Origin: Cricetomys ansorgei
Lineage: Eukaryota; Chordata; Mammalia; Rodentia; Nesomyidae
Direction of reading: 5' to 3'
Assembly: GCA_026225945.1 (NCBI GenBank)
Contig: JAMJFZ010000107.1
Location: 50,693,001 to 50,757,000 of the forward strand
DNA length: 64,000 bases
The position numbers and the translations under genes are program-made. The notes under the pieces are model-generated. The model worked only from the letters and a program-made list of their open reading frames with translations. It was not told where the DNA came from and ran no database searches. Below, piece by piece: positions 44,963 to 57,500 of this stretch; position 1 is the stretch's first letter, and each line of letters opens with the position of its first letter.

Positions 44963-44965
44963 CTG
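44586..44965. repeat. GT-rich higher-order tandem repeat
   Basis: About 380 bp of TG-rich DNA contain a larger period. The word TACATGTGTGTATG occurs at 44631, 44741 and 44857, and TATACAG at 44691, 44797 and 44919, spacings of about 106-122 bp. Roughly three copies of a unit of about 110 bp are therefore present. The long open frames through it are artefacts of the absence of stop codons. Confidence 0.95.
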
Positions 44966-44989
44966 CATAGGTGTAGGTCTGTGCTCGTC

Positions 44990-45711
44990 TGAGTGCAGGT
45001 ACCCTAGGAGCCCTGAAGAGGCATTTGTGAGCTTACATGAGTGCTAGGAATGAACCTCAGGTCCTCTCAGGAACGGCCAGCACTCTACCTCTGTAACCCA
45101 CCTCTCCAGCCCCTTGCACCTCATTTTTAAGGCATTCACTCCCACACCAAGTACAACTAGAGTGTCGTTTTCTGTCCTCCTGGAGCCCATATATTTCAAA
45201 GATCCACCAGTGTTCATTTGCTCGGTGGCCAAGAGGATGCAAGGACATTCACATTCCTGATTTATATTTGCAAGGTTTCCTGTCTGGATCACCTTCAAAT
45301 TTTGCAGACTCAAATGAAGGTCAGTTAAACCCGCAGGAATCTTTGGCATATAGAGTCAGGATGGTGGAGAAGGGAAAACTAGAGGTGGGAATCAGTGATA
45401 GACTGTATGGGAACGTAAGGTAAGAAGGAAGGATCAAATCCACATGACAGTCAATGTATGTGTGCAGCTAGTCTGCAGTAACTGAACAAAGCATGCTGCT
45501 CAGATTTCATCGCTCTGCAACAAACAGACAAAACAAAACAACAACATCTTCCAAGCCCTAATAACTCCGAGAAGCTAACCAATCACTTGGGTCTCAGGAA
45601 AACATTATTTTGATTGCATCTTTTGTTTATGACTTATGTTTCCTCTTTAGGACAGATCTAAAGATGAGCAAGCTTTTAAATGACCAAGACATTTACAGTA
45701 GTTTTCAATGG
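44990..45711. other. intergenic, SINE-like edge then unique
   Basis: The first 120 bp (GGAATGAACCTCAGGTCCTC, CACCTCTCCAGCCCC) are the reverse head of a B2/B3-type SINE whose CA end may have seeded the GT repeat to the left. The rest is unrecognised. Confidence 0.55.
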
Positions 45712-45877
45712 CTTTTTTTTTTTCTTTGTTTTTTTGAGACAGGGTTTCTCTGTTGTTAACTCTGGCTGGCTGTTCTGGAACTCACTCTAGACCAGGCTGG
45801 CCATGAACTCACAGAGATCCACCTGCCTCTGCCTCCTGAGAGCTGGGATTAAAGGCCTGGACCACCACTGCCTGGCT
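45712..45877 (-). mobile_element. B1 SINE, minus strand
   Basis: A T-rich tail, TTTGAGACAGGGTTTCTCTG, AGACCAGGCTGGCCATGAAC, CACAGAGATCCACCTGCCTC and GCTGGGATTAAAGGCCTGGA identify a well-preserved B1. Confidence 0.95.
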
Positions 45878-45885
45878 TCAATGGC

Positions 45886-48060
45886 TTTTTATCATCAAAA
45901 GACAAAAGTTGAATGTGAGAGTGCATTTCACAAGGATCACCTGAAGAGAGGCTACCAGCCACGGGTTTTGCTGAATATACAATATAATATTTGGATGCAT
46001 AGTCTCCTTGTGCTCTACAGACAAAGAGCACAAGACCGCAATTAATAGTATTCACTGCTCTGTCAACATTGTATGAAAATCTTCCCCAATCACCATTCCA
46101 GAGGCCTTTTAATACAAAGTGGGGTATATGTTTATTTTATGAGCTTGCTCAGACATGTTAGCTGGCAAGCCACCTATCGCAGCCTAATGAACTGAGTTCC
46201 ATATAATTCCCTTTAAGTAGCGTGTTACAACCAGAGAGGGGTGACGTCAGGGTCAAATGTCCTGCAACAAAGCCAAGTGAAAGACCTTAGAAAGGGGACA
46301 CCACAATACAGAGGTCATCACTACTGGTTTCGATACACTGCTCCTCCCAGGAAGTCACCTATACAAACAGTTTAATGTCCTAATTTGGAAAATGGAAGGC
46401 ACATTCCCTTAAATTTAAATTTATCCTTCACCCCCATGTCTGTCGTCATTGCTCCCTGTATACTGTGTACAAGTACTAATCATCTGTATCCCTTCCACAA
46501 CAGGGGTGAGGAGATCCGACTTCCGAATGGACAGCCTCAGTGATTTTTCTGATACAGTTCTTAAGTCGTCTTTGAATTTTCTTCAAAAGTAGATTCATTC
46601 TGTTAAGCAAATTTGTTATAGCAAAATCAACACAGAGGGCAAACGTCAAGTAAATATGGTCTATTATAATTTCTGTTAATTTTGTAGTGGAAAAAAAATG
46701 AAATGAAGATTGGATCTTAATCCAATCTCCATCATTATATTGGTCCAGAAAGGACAATGGCTATTTGATTTTCTGCTTGTTAAGGAATTATCTGGAACCA
46801 TATTCCTTGGCCAATGTATTTTTGTTTCCCCTGAGTAGATCCTCTAGTTCTGTCATAATTGTTCCTAGGGATCCATGACACACAATGAAACAGACCTGTG
46901 GCTAAATCTAAATAGAAGCAGTGATCTTACGATATCCAGTCTAAACATCGCTCTGTAGAGTTCTAGAAATTCAACCTGTGAGTAAGTTTTTATTCTGACC
47001 AGTTAGTTGATATAATGAGCCTAATGTGGTCACCTTCAAGAGGATAAATGTCCTGGTATGCAACAACAAATCCTAGCCATGTGTCCACCAAGGCTAAATA
47101 CGGGACATTCTTCGGATCTGTCCTCATAGCCAAAGTAAAACTGCTCCAATTAAACTCTCAGCTAACCAGAAAAGTGTTTTCTAGTTGAAAAGTATCATTG
47201 GTTAATTTTGGTGCTATCACAATAGGATATTTTTGCTTCTAATACTTTCTGGGAGAATGTCACCAGAGGACTTTAGAATGTCTCCCACCCCTCTAATGCT
47301 CTCTGCATTTTAACATTTCTCTACCTGTGGAGCTGTGAATGGACGCTGGTCCTTGGGTATGCTAGCTACCTGTTCTAACATTAAGCTATACCCTCAGCAA
47401 ACAGTGCCTTTAAAAACTTTTGGAGCATCACTAAAGACGGCAGTATTTACAGTGATCATCCTGAAAGAGGTCTGCAGCTAATGCAGAGAAGTCTGGCCAA
47501 TACTTCCTGTTTTTCTACACTGAATCAACGTGTCTGAAGGCTTGAAGTATATAGAAGCAAAGTCTGACAGCAAGATACCCAACCAACATTCCTTAATGAA
47601 TGCACGTTCAGCAACAGAACAAGTGTCCATGTTAGGTCCACACAGATCTAAATAACTACCTGAGAACCAGAAATTGTCCACATACTTTATAAAAAAAATA
47701 CTGCTTTTAAAAGGTACATTTAACAGCAGAATATTTAAAAACCAAAAGATAATACTGATAATACACACATATTACAATATTTTCATCTCCGGGAGGAGTA
47801 AAATCAAGCCTGTTCTGAAGTGCATTTTCTATTCCTCAGATCCTTTTACTGACATTTCAGCACGTGTATCCTGAGTCTGATGCAATAAAGTGCCAGGCTC
47901 TATGCTTGCTCAAAGATTCAGAGGATCAGGTCAAAGTGCCCACGGACAAACTCAGAGCTGGATTTGAAGACAATGAACAGGATGCTGATTCGGATGCCCA
48001 CATCAGCCCCAGTGAAGAGATGGTGGGCCATCTCTGGCACCTTTGCCCTGAGAGATGCAG
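45886..48060 (-). other. Trmt9b: likely Trmt9b 3' UTR, end undetermined
   Basis: Directly downstream of the Trmt9b stop codon lie about 2.2 kb free of rodent SINEs and AT-rich, which fits a 3' UTR. Minus-strand polyadenylation words occur at 46131-46136 (AATAAA) and near 46110 (ATTAAA). Which signal is used cannot be told from sequence, and the UTR may run further left, past the B1 at 45712. Confidence 0.4.
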
Positions 48061-49073
48061 TTACTCCCAGTTGCCCCTTTTCTCTGCGATGATGCACCAG
48101 TTCCCGTGGTCATTGCCAACACTCAGAACCTGTAGCTCGGACACACTCTCCTGCAGCAGGCCGGACAACTCACCTTCCCGGAACACATGGTAGTACCGCA
48201 TGAAGGCGCTGGAGTCTGGAGCATCCCGCTGCTCCTCCACATAGCTTTCGTCCTCTGGGTTGGAATCTGTTGAGTCGAATGTAGAAAGCCTCCTTAATAT
48301 TTTTCTGGCAGAAGGATCACCAATGTTACCTGCTGTTACATTGTCCCTGGTATCAGTGGCATCCGGAAAATGGCCCCCCTTCTTCCTCCTGCTCTCTCCT
48401 CCCTGGTGTACACTGAAGTTCTCCGAAGGGCCCGGAGTTTCTAGCCAGCCCAAGTGTCTTTGAGATGATGTGTCTACGAACACCTCATCTAAATTCTGTC
48501 CTTTTGTTGAAAACGGTTCCTGGGGATGGAAGTCTAAGCTGGGATGTCTGGAAGGCTGGCGGGACACGATGCTATTGGTCCAAGCCCCTGGGTTTTTCAT
48601 GGGCCTGACTCTGTCAATTTGCTTCCTCAGGGTTGATTCATCCAAAGACCTGGAGAAAAACCAGGAGCGAAAAGATTTTCCAAAATTGTTATACAATCCA
48701 TTCTCTTCCTGGCCTTCCTTCGAAATATCTTCAGAGCGGGTTCTAGCAACTGCAGGCCCGTAGTCCATGCTGTGGGACCTCTTGGAATCGCACCTGGCCT
48801 TGAAACACACTGTGCAGCCACATGCAGAATCAGGGCCCTGGTAGCCTTGGCTTGCAGGACCACACTGCTGTCCCTGAGACTGATGGGATTCTGACAGAAG
48901 CCGGGAGCAGAGGGCCCTGTTCCAGGGAACAAGCACGTCTTGCTTCTCAAAGTGTCGGTTCTTCTGTTCCATTGCCCAAACATAAATCATCAGCTGGCCT
49001 CCAGGAGCTAAGACCCTGGCCATTTCTTTGATTGCTCTAATTCTTCTTTGTTTTGTAGAAAAATGATGTATGA
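48061..49073 (-). CDS. Trmt9b: Trmt9b last coding exon
   Basis: The acceptor TTTCTTTTTCAG precedes TCATACATCATTTTTC, which completes valine 110. A 1013-nt open stretch encodes residues 110-446 and ends with TAA at 48063-48061. One large exon thus holds the end of the fold, the long low-complexity region and the conserved C-terminal block. RRLS (373 = the serine) lies in ILRRLSTFDS at 48283-48285. Confidence 0.96.
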
Positions 49074-49129
49074 CTGAAAAAGAAAGACAAAACAAAAACT
49101 GAGATCTCATTTGGAACACATCATATGCA

Positions 49130-49180
<51 letters not shown>

Positions 49181-51474
49181 ATTTCTTGGTGTTTCCATAG
49201 AACAATGATGAAATTCTAACCTAGAGTGAGCCTTATAGCCATAAATAGGAGAAATTGCACAGAGAGGCACAGTTTGGAGCTTCAGTTAACAGATAGCTGT
49301 TTTGGGCAAATACAGAGGAGCAAAAGTTTCTTCAGTTCTAGTAAGAATCCTAGAGATGATGAACAAAGCTCTCTTCATCCCCAAAGCCTGTGGAATTTCA
49401 CAACTAGACAAGAAAAGGATGGCTGTGTGAATCACTGAAATGTAAAAGGGACATTAAATAAGGCAGTGTTCTCTGGTGGAGCCTATGAAATAATTCATTG
49501 TTTATTCTATGGAAATAACTGGTATTTCCATAGAAACAAAGGATGAGACCATGAATCATTGGTGTTAATAATATTAATAAGACAAACAGGATAAAGAAAA
49601 GGGTTAAATGTTATTTCTAGTTAGATAACACAAAGAGAAGCTAGCTAAACACAAGTCCAAATTCTTACTTAGCACTTCTTTTCTGCCCCCCCCCCTTTTG
49701 ACATAGTTTCTCTATGTAGCTCTGACTTGCCTGGAACTCAGAGATCCGCCTGCCTCTGCCTCTGGGGTGCTGGGATTAAAGGCGTGCACCACACTGCCTT
49801 GCTTACTTAGCACTTTTGTTCATTTGTTTGTTTTTCTTTTTTGGTTTTTTGGTTTTTTGGGACAGAGTTTCTCTATTGTAACTCTGGCTGTCCTGGAACT
49901 CACTCTGCAAACCAGGCTGGCTTCAGACTCACAGAGATCCACCTGCCTCTACCTCCCAAGTGCTGGGATTAAAGGCCTGTGCCACCACCACCCGGCTTGC
50001 TTAGTACTTCTTAAAAATAATACAGTAATTGTATGTGCTTAAAAATGAATTTATAACCCATAATTTTACTTTTAATTCTTGCAAAACCAGGGGGCTGAGC
50101 ATGATAGGCAGATACTCTACCACTGAACTGCACTCCCAGTTTTATTAGGCATATTTTCACCCCAAATTTTTAGAAAGTGCTAGTCTAGTACCCGGAGGGG
50201 TTTAATCACAGTGCTGTGTCAAGAAGAAACATTCCTAGTCTTTGAAACAGGACTGGCTACAGAGATCAGGGAGGAGCTTGGTTCCAACGAAGCTGGGAGA
50301 TTCCAGCTCTGCTGTGACCAGCACTGGCAGAGAGCAACTGAAGCTGTCCTCTTCATGCTCACATGTTCAGCTGTTAGTAATGCTTATAAACTAGTGATCT
50401 CCGAGTTCACCTGCCACAGAGATGTATTAAATAGCTAATGGGAAAGTCTGCTATAGATAGTTTTCAGAGGAAGATCACTCAACAAGATAATTTGTATTAT
50501 TTTGCATCTTTTTCTTTTTTAAATGTTGATGGGTGTGTTGCCTGTATGCATGTATAGACACCGTGTTTGTACAATGACCAGGAGAGGGTGTTGGCTTCCT
50601 TGGAACTGTAGTCACAGACAGCTGTGAGCCACCATGCATTGTTTACAGAGACTTTGCAGGACACAGCCTCTGTGGATCATGATAACTCACTACATTGATC
50701 TTATAAGGCCTAAAGAGGGGACACAGGGGAAACAGTAAAACAGGATCAATTTCATACAATAAATAAATATCTCTTCGTAATAGAGTAAATAGGTCTTCAA
50801 TTTTCTAGGATTCTACAGGGTTCCAAAGTGTGTTGTATTATGTAAGAAATAAAGTATACACTCATTTATTGATACATATAGAATTCATTTTAATTATAAT
50901 TTTATGCAGAAAAGTGACTCTTATATTTTACATTTATATTTAACAAGTAATGACTTTTAAACCAAGTGTTTTAAAATTTTTATTTATGCATAGGTGTCTG
51001 TGTGAACAAATGCCACATGTAGGCAGGTACCTGTGGAGGCCAAAGAGGGTGTTGGATCCTCTGGGCCTGGAAAGGGCAGTTGTGACCCACCCAACCTAGG
51101 TTCTGGGAACCAAAGCTGGGTCTTCTATAAGAGTAGCAAGAGCTCTTAACAACTGAGCCACCTCTCCAGCCCCATACCAAATGTTTTGGAGGAAAAAGAA
51201 GCTTATGGAGAAAGATTTCCTCACACATGTCAAATGTGCTATTTATGCACACATATACGTGTTCTGTTAGGAAGCACTGTGAGTGCCACTATAGTGAGAT
51301 CTATCTGAAATGTCACTGCTGAGAAACTGTACTGAAAATTTAAGAATTAAAAGAATATTTTGGTTCATGAATCATAATCACAACTTAAATGCAAAAATAG
51401 AATTCCATATATGTACTGCATATATACACTCCATATGTATATGTGTATATATATACATACACATTCTCTCTCTC

Positions 51475-51535
<61 letters not shown>

Positions 51536-54500
51536 TCTGAGCAATTTTCCTGTGGAGAGGCTAGACAATAACTTGAATCCAACTTTTGGATTACAGAAGC
51601 AAATGGTGACAGCGGATTTCCTTTGATACCCTGTCACACCTTCTATTTCATGACTTTCCGTTCTTTAACTTTCCAAGTGCGTGGGTCTCATCTTCCTAAG
51701 CACTCAGAACTTACAGGCTGAGCAGAAAGCAGGTTTTAAACACATTAGTATGACTGCCATTTGGAGCGAGACGATTCCCGTCGTGGGGGAGCTACGCACT
51801 AGATGACAATAGCACACATACACAGATCCACTTGTGACTTTCCCAAAATGTCCCCCGATATTGTTGAATGTTCCTTGGCGGATGGGGCCTTGGAGGGGCA
51901 GAGCCCCACTTCTGAGCCAGTGGGTGGTTGATTTATACCAGTTTATATGGTCAGATTCTTCTAGACTGTCAGCCAAACCTCTCTAAAGGCAGGAAGGATG
52001 TTACTTTCTCAAACCCGGTGAACGTGTGGATAGCCAAGTATGGCAGTCATCTCTCTATTGTTAAGAGACTCCAAAAAGCAAGAAAGCTAAGGGGGAAAAA
52101 AAAGATATGTCTTCATGTCAAGAAAAACATGAAATGCCAAAATATGCATCTCAAAATAGGGAATAAATATATATGAATGTAAGAGTGACTCTTAGAATGT
52201 CTCATAATGCTATTCTAAATGTGAACCACAACTAAAAATGATCTTATCACCTTACCTCATAGCCATAGTTGCTAAAAGCATGTTTGGTCTTTCCACTTAA
52301 AGGGGCATTTTTGTTTGGTTTATTTGTTTTGAGTCAACACTTCTCTGTGTACTCCAGGTTGGCCTCAAGCTCCTGATCTTCCTGCCTCAGCCTGTACAGG
52401 GCTGGGATTATAGATATGCACCGCTGTGTCTATCAAGGGAACATTTCCAATTAAAATATAGTAGTGGGATACGTTAGTTCATTTCTGCTGCTATGACAAA
52501 ATGCCCAAAACTAGGTGAATTATAAACAATTATAAGCTTATTTGGCTCATGTTCCCAGAGGCTAGTAATTCCAAAAACCAATGGGTCAGCACAGGTAGGG
52601 CCTCCTGACTCCATCTTAATATGGGTTAGGACACACATGGCAAGGAAGAGCACTGAGTGAGACAGAGGAAAAAGAAAAATCTGCTGAGCTCATTGGAATA
52701 CAGATATTTCCTCTGAACTGAAGCCTTCTTCTTAGAGGGAGGTGCTGTGAGAGGCTCAGAAGACTCAAGCTCACAAAACTTACAAAATTTAATTTGTCTT
52801 ATAAAACTTACAAGAATTGAGTAATTTGCTTTTGCAAAATATATCACCACGTATCAGAGACTCTTTTATTTTTTATTATATATGTTATATATATAATAAT
52901 ATATATTCATATATATTTATTCCCAGCCTCCTTGCTGAGGCTATACAAAGAGTAAGCAACTGCTGTGGGAGAGGAGACTCTTCAATGGAGGAGGAGCCTG
53001 CAAGTTGGGACCCGTTTCAAGCATCGTCACCTACATTGGGTGGGCTTTTTCAGTGATAAGTTGCTTTTGAGTCACTGACGTGTCTATAAGTAAGTCTTCT
53101 CCCATGCTCTTGTCAGAACCCTCATTAAACTTACCGAGGATGGGATGTTTCTTTGGTCTGTACTAGATTCCCTATCTGGGGTTCACCTCTCCTTGGAAAA
53201 ATGTTATGCAAACCCCTGCTCCAACCCTCTGGTCTAGAGACCTTTACTGTGATAACTAACTCATTTCCACCACCAGCTTTCATACATTCAGGAAGGCTGT
53301 GACAAATTCCAACAGAAGCCTCGCTAGAGACACAAATGAGAGCAGCAGCATGCCCTGCTTTCTGCGAGGGAAAGACATACCAGTTAAGCTGAGAACAAAG
53401 GACTCAACCAGGAACACAGAGCATTTCTCAAAAACAGATCAGCTGTTAACACCCTCTCTTCCTTCCCAGTTGCTGATTTGGCACTGAGATGGGAGCCTGC
53501 GGACTTTAAAGCCTGCAAGCGGAATGAGAGCAAAGACTTCATTTCTTTCCCAAACTCTCTTTAATTTCTAGTTCTTTAGGAAGGTGACCAAATAAAAACC
53601 TTTTCCCACTAAAGATTCAGAGCACTATGTGGTGTCGCTTAGGTAAAAAAGAATCCTTTGTTGTGTCTGTGTCATTTCAACAGAAACTATGTCCATAGCA
53701 AGTGAGACCTTCGGGAAGTCACTAGGTTCTGATACGGTCCTGCTTGATTATATTAATGCCAGATTATGACTAGCAAGCGAGCAGGCTTCAACCTCTTTTT
53801 CTGCCACAAGGGGGGATCAGCAAAAATAGATAGAGCCAACAGCTATCTGCAAGCTCTCCTAAGGGGATGGCTTGGCTGGTTCTCTTACATAAGACATAAA
53901 GTCTCATTGTTAAAACACAGGAGTGCATGATATTTTTGTTATAGCAGCCTGAACAGACTAATGCTTACAATGGAATGCACCGTATAGTTTCAAGTACAGA
54001 GAAATAAGACAGCATGGGGAGGTTCCCATGGCAACTATCTTTCCCTGATCCTGGCCATTTCCAAGGTTACAACATCCAGGCCTGCATCCTCTCACTATCA
54101 AAGATACAATCCCCATCTGAGGAGACCTAGCAATCTCTCGTCTAGTTCAGGAAAGTATGAATAGTATTACTTTGTATTTTTGTCATGAATGCTAATCAGT
54201 TTCCATAAGATCACCTTGCTTTGGTAAAGTTTGATGAAGTTTGTTACATCAAGAGGCTAATTTTAAAAAATGTGATGAATTAAGTAATTTGCTTTACAAA
54301 ATATTTCACCACTTAGAGATTCTTTTATTTTTTTATTATATATATTATTTTTATTATATATTACTGGTTTTTGGAGATAAGGTCTTACTATGTAGCCTTG
54401 GCTGTCCTGGAACTCACTATGTAGATCAGGCTGGACCCAAACTCACAGAGATCCGCCTGCCTCTGTCTCCCAAATACTGAGATTAAAGGTGTATGCTACT

Positions 54501-57500
54501 ATACTAGAGGATTCCCTTAGTACAGGTCTCCATAGCATATTTAAATGCACCAATTCTACCTGCAGGTAGAATACTGGGGAAAATGAGCTAAGCTCATGTG
54601 CCTGAGCATGTTTCAGGCATGAATTTTGTTGTTGTTATTTTGTTTGCTTTGACATTGAGTTTACTGGGAAGACTCCTTAGGAAAATGTGAGGAAAACAAT
54701 ACACTAAACATCAACATTCTACAACTGGAAACAGAAAGACACGGTAAAACAATGCAATCTGGGACTAGGTGGAGCCTGTCTTTTCCAAGAACTTGAGTAC
54801 CAGTGAGTGGCACACTTGTGCAGGGGATGCTTAATGCACTCGTTCTAGAATTTTCTGTTAACAAAGGGCATTGTTGTGACCTGTTTTTCATTATCATAAC
54901 GTGGCCTGATCTCAATATAGCAAAGCATATTTTCAGTGAGTAAGAGGCCTAACATTTTTCTAGCACATAATAAAAAAGCACGGGAACAAATCATCAGAAA
55001 CAATACAATAATAGCCTGAAGGTTTAATGTTAGAACAGCAGATATATCATAAATGTATTAGGCAAGAGTCAAATAAGTCATGCAGTAGAGTATATATATT
55101 TTAAAATTAGACAAAACACATTGCATAGACCTCTGCACAGAATGCACATTGAGTCACATGAGTGGCCTGACCATTTTTTTTTTTTTCATGGCAAAGTGTG
55201 ATTGTGGCCTGGCTGCCTTACCTCCTATGGAGATGATAGCATCGAAGCCCTGGTTCCTAAAGGGGAGATTAAGGTTGTCACATACCGTGACTTCACACCC
55301 TCTATTCCGAGCAATCTCTACCAGAGGCCGACAGTAGTCACAGCCCACGGTATGTACTTGGCTATTCACTTTAAGATACTTTCCAGTTCCACAACCTGCA
55401 AGAGAAAAAAAAAACAAAAACTGTGTTACATGCTGTCCTTACTGGAAAATGCAAGCTAATTTGCCCTATAATGACTAAAGAAGCTTTATATAAAATAACC
55501 AAGACACAGCACTTCAGAGAACACTTACATACTTTCATACAGAAGAGAGGAGAATGAGAGGAAGGGAAAAAGAAAAAAAATGCATAGACTATTTACAGAG
55601 GCAGTGCCAGGGGACTCCGCACATCAGCACAACCCAATTACATAAGATGGCCCGTCGCTGGGAAACACAAGCGCCAACATCCAGAAACTGAGGCTGACAC
55701 ACTGATGTACGCATTTCACTTAATGTGTGCGTAAGCTGTGTCAAATGTCCACTTCAACGGGTCTTAATCAATTTCGGACCATGTTAAACAAACAACCGCT
55801 AAGAACTTTTTCAATGTCTAGAAATAGAATAATCTATACAATAAAATCATGATGAGACTGAAAAAGAAAACATCTTTTCACGCATTCTCAGGTTAATGTT
55901 AGGTGCAGGGCATCTCTGTTAGGTCAGTCTACAGCTCTAACAGAGACTCTGGAAAAATAGACCATTTTTGACATCCATTTCTTAGTGGTAGAGACCCAAG
56001 AACACAGTCCAAAGATTGAGGTCAATGAAATCTTACAGTATGACACAGAGTAACATGAATGACTAATTATCTTGAAGAAAGCCTTCTATCATCTAGCACC
56101 TGTCATTAACTTCTTTCTGAGATTGGGTCCCACTGTATTGCCCAGGCAGAACTCTCGGGTTCAACTGAGTCTTCCCATTTCAGTCATCCAAGACGCTGGC
56201 ATGCTGGGTATATACCATGTCACCTGGCTCCTAGTAGGACACTCAGTCTCGGATATGGAATCTAGATCCTTCCAGAGGTGTTTGAAGAAATCAAGTGAGC
56301 TGATTTTGTATCTGGAAATCTGGAAACTTTCACTTAGAGATTTTCCTACAGCACAAAAATATCAATCAATATTCAAATGTAAAGTTTGCTGCTTCTGAAT
56401 AATGAGTCTGGGACAGCCTTTAATAACTCCACCTTAATATATTTTCAGAAAACAAAGCGAGGGTTCCCTTGTGCCACCGGCTATGACAGGGAGGGGAAGT
56501 GAATGGAAAATAAGCTTTCCAGTGTTATTTTTTCAATATAAATGGCTGAGATGGCTGAGATTAGATACTCATTTTAGGTCGCACAGCCACTGTTCCTAAT
56601 GCTTATGAAGAAAAATATCTGCTATTTGAGTACAGTCCCAGGGAAAATATAATTCACACTGTATTTCAAAGTTGAAGTCCTGTCTGTGTCAAATATCTTG
56701 AAAATCCATTTCTCCTTTTATTGGCTTGAGAGATGCATTTAGAGAAAGAAAGGGAAAAGAATCTCTTCAAAGATTCTGATGAAAATATGTTCAACAAATC
56801 ATGACAGATGGTGTGGGCTATTCAGAAAGCTTTTGTGTTTTCAGCAAGTCTCTGGTAACAAAGAGGCTGAGGTCTTTGCTCTTAGGGTCCCAGAGCTCTG
56901 CTACTGACCACTTAATCCCATCTTCTTTTCTAATGGCGGGTATCACGTTGGAAAGAATCCCCAAACATGATGCAATCATTGGTTTCTAAGATGCTGGCAA
57001 GGGGAAGAGGTTTACACAATGAGGAAGTCATGTCTATCATCAAGCCAGGTCTTCCTATGATGTTAGATGTATCCTGACCTTTAGTGATACATGTCAAGCC
57101 CCAGTCTATAACAGGCATGTTCCCATGCAAATCTGATTAATGATAAGCATGCCCAGCACTGAGGAGACACCAGAGAGTATCCGCGTGCTCATCTTCTCAG
57201 TTTTGTACTCTGCACCACAGATGTCTACAGAAGACAACAGAGCACGGCTCCATTGAAACAAAATTGTTTAGGCCATAATGGGTGATTATTTGGTGAAAAT
57301 AACTAAAATGAAGATTCTTCTTAAAGTTTGTGGGAAAAACCCTACTTTCCTTTTGTACTTGGAATTGAATCCAGGGCCCATCATGCTAGGCAAGTGCTCT
57401 GCTACCAAGCTATATCCCCAGGCTTCTAGAAAAAACTATCTTTTAAAAATTAGTTCTTTGTTAATATCTCACCTAAAAGAGTTCTTTTTCTGTGTTTTTT

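Larger units (their letters stand above)
49074..55221 (-). other. Trmt9b: Trmt9b intron (6148 bp)
   Basis: GT/AG intron between the second and last coding exons, phase 1. It holds two B1s, two B2-type SINEs, (CA)n and (GT)n microsatellites, old MLT/MST-like LTR pieces and another B1, listed separately. I recognise nothing else, and no embedded exon. Confidence 0.9.

Noticed and set aside
44553..44992. Long open frames on both strands (up to 135 codons) near 44.6-45.0 kb
   Set aside because: They are Cys-Val and Thr-His repeats produced by the GT/CA microsatellite.
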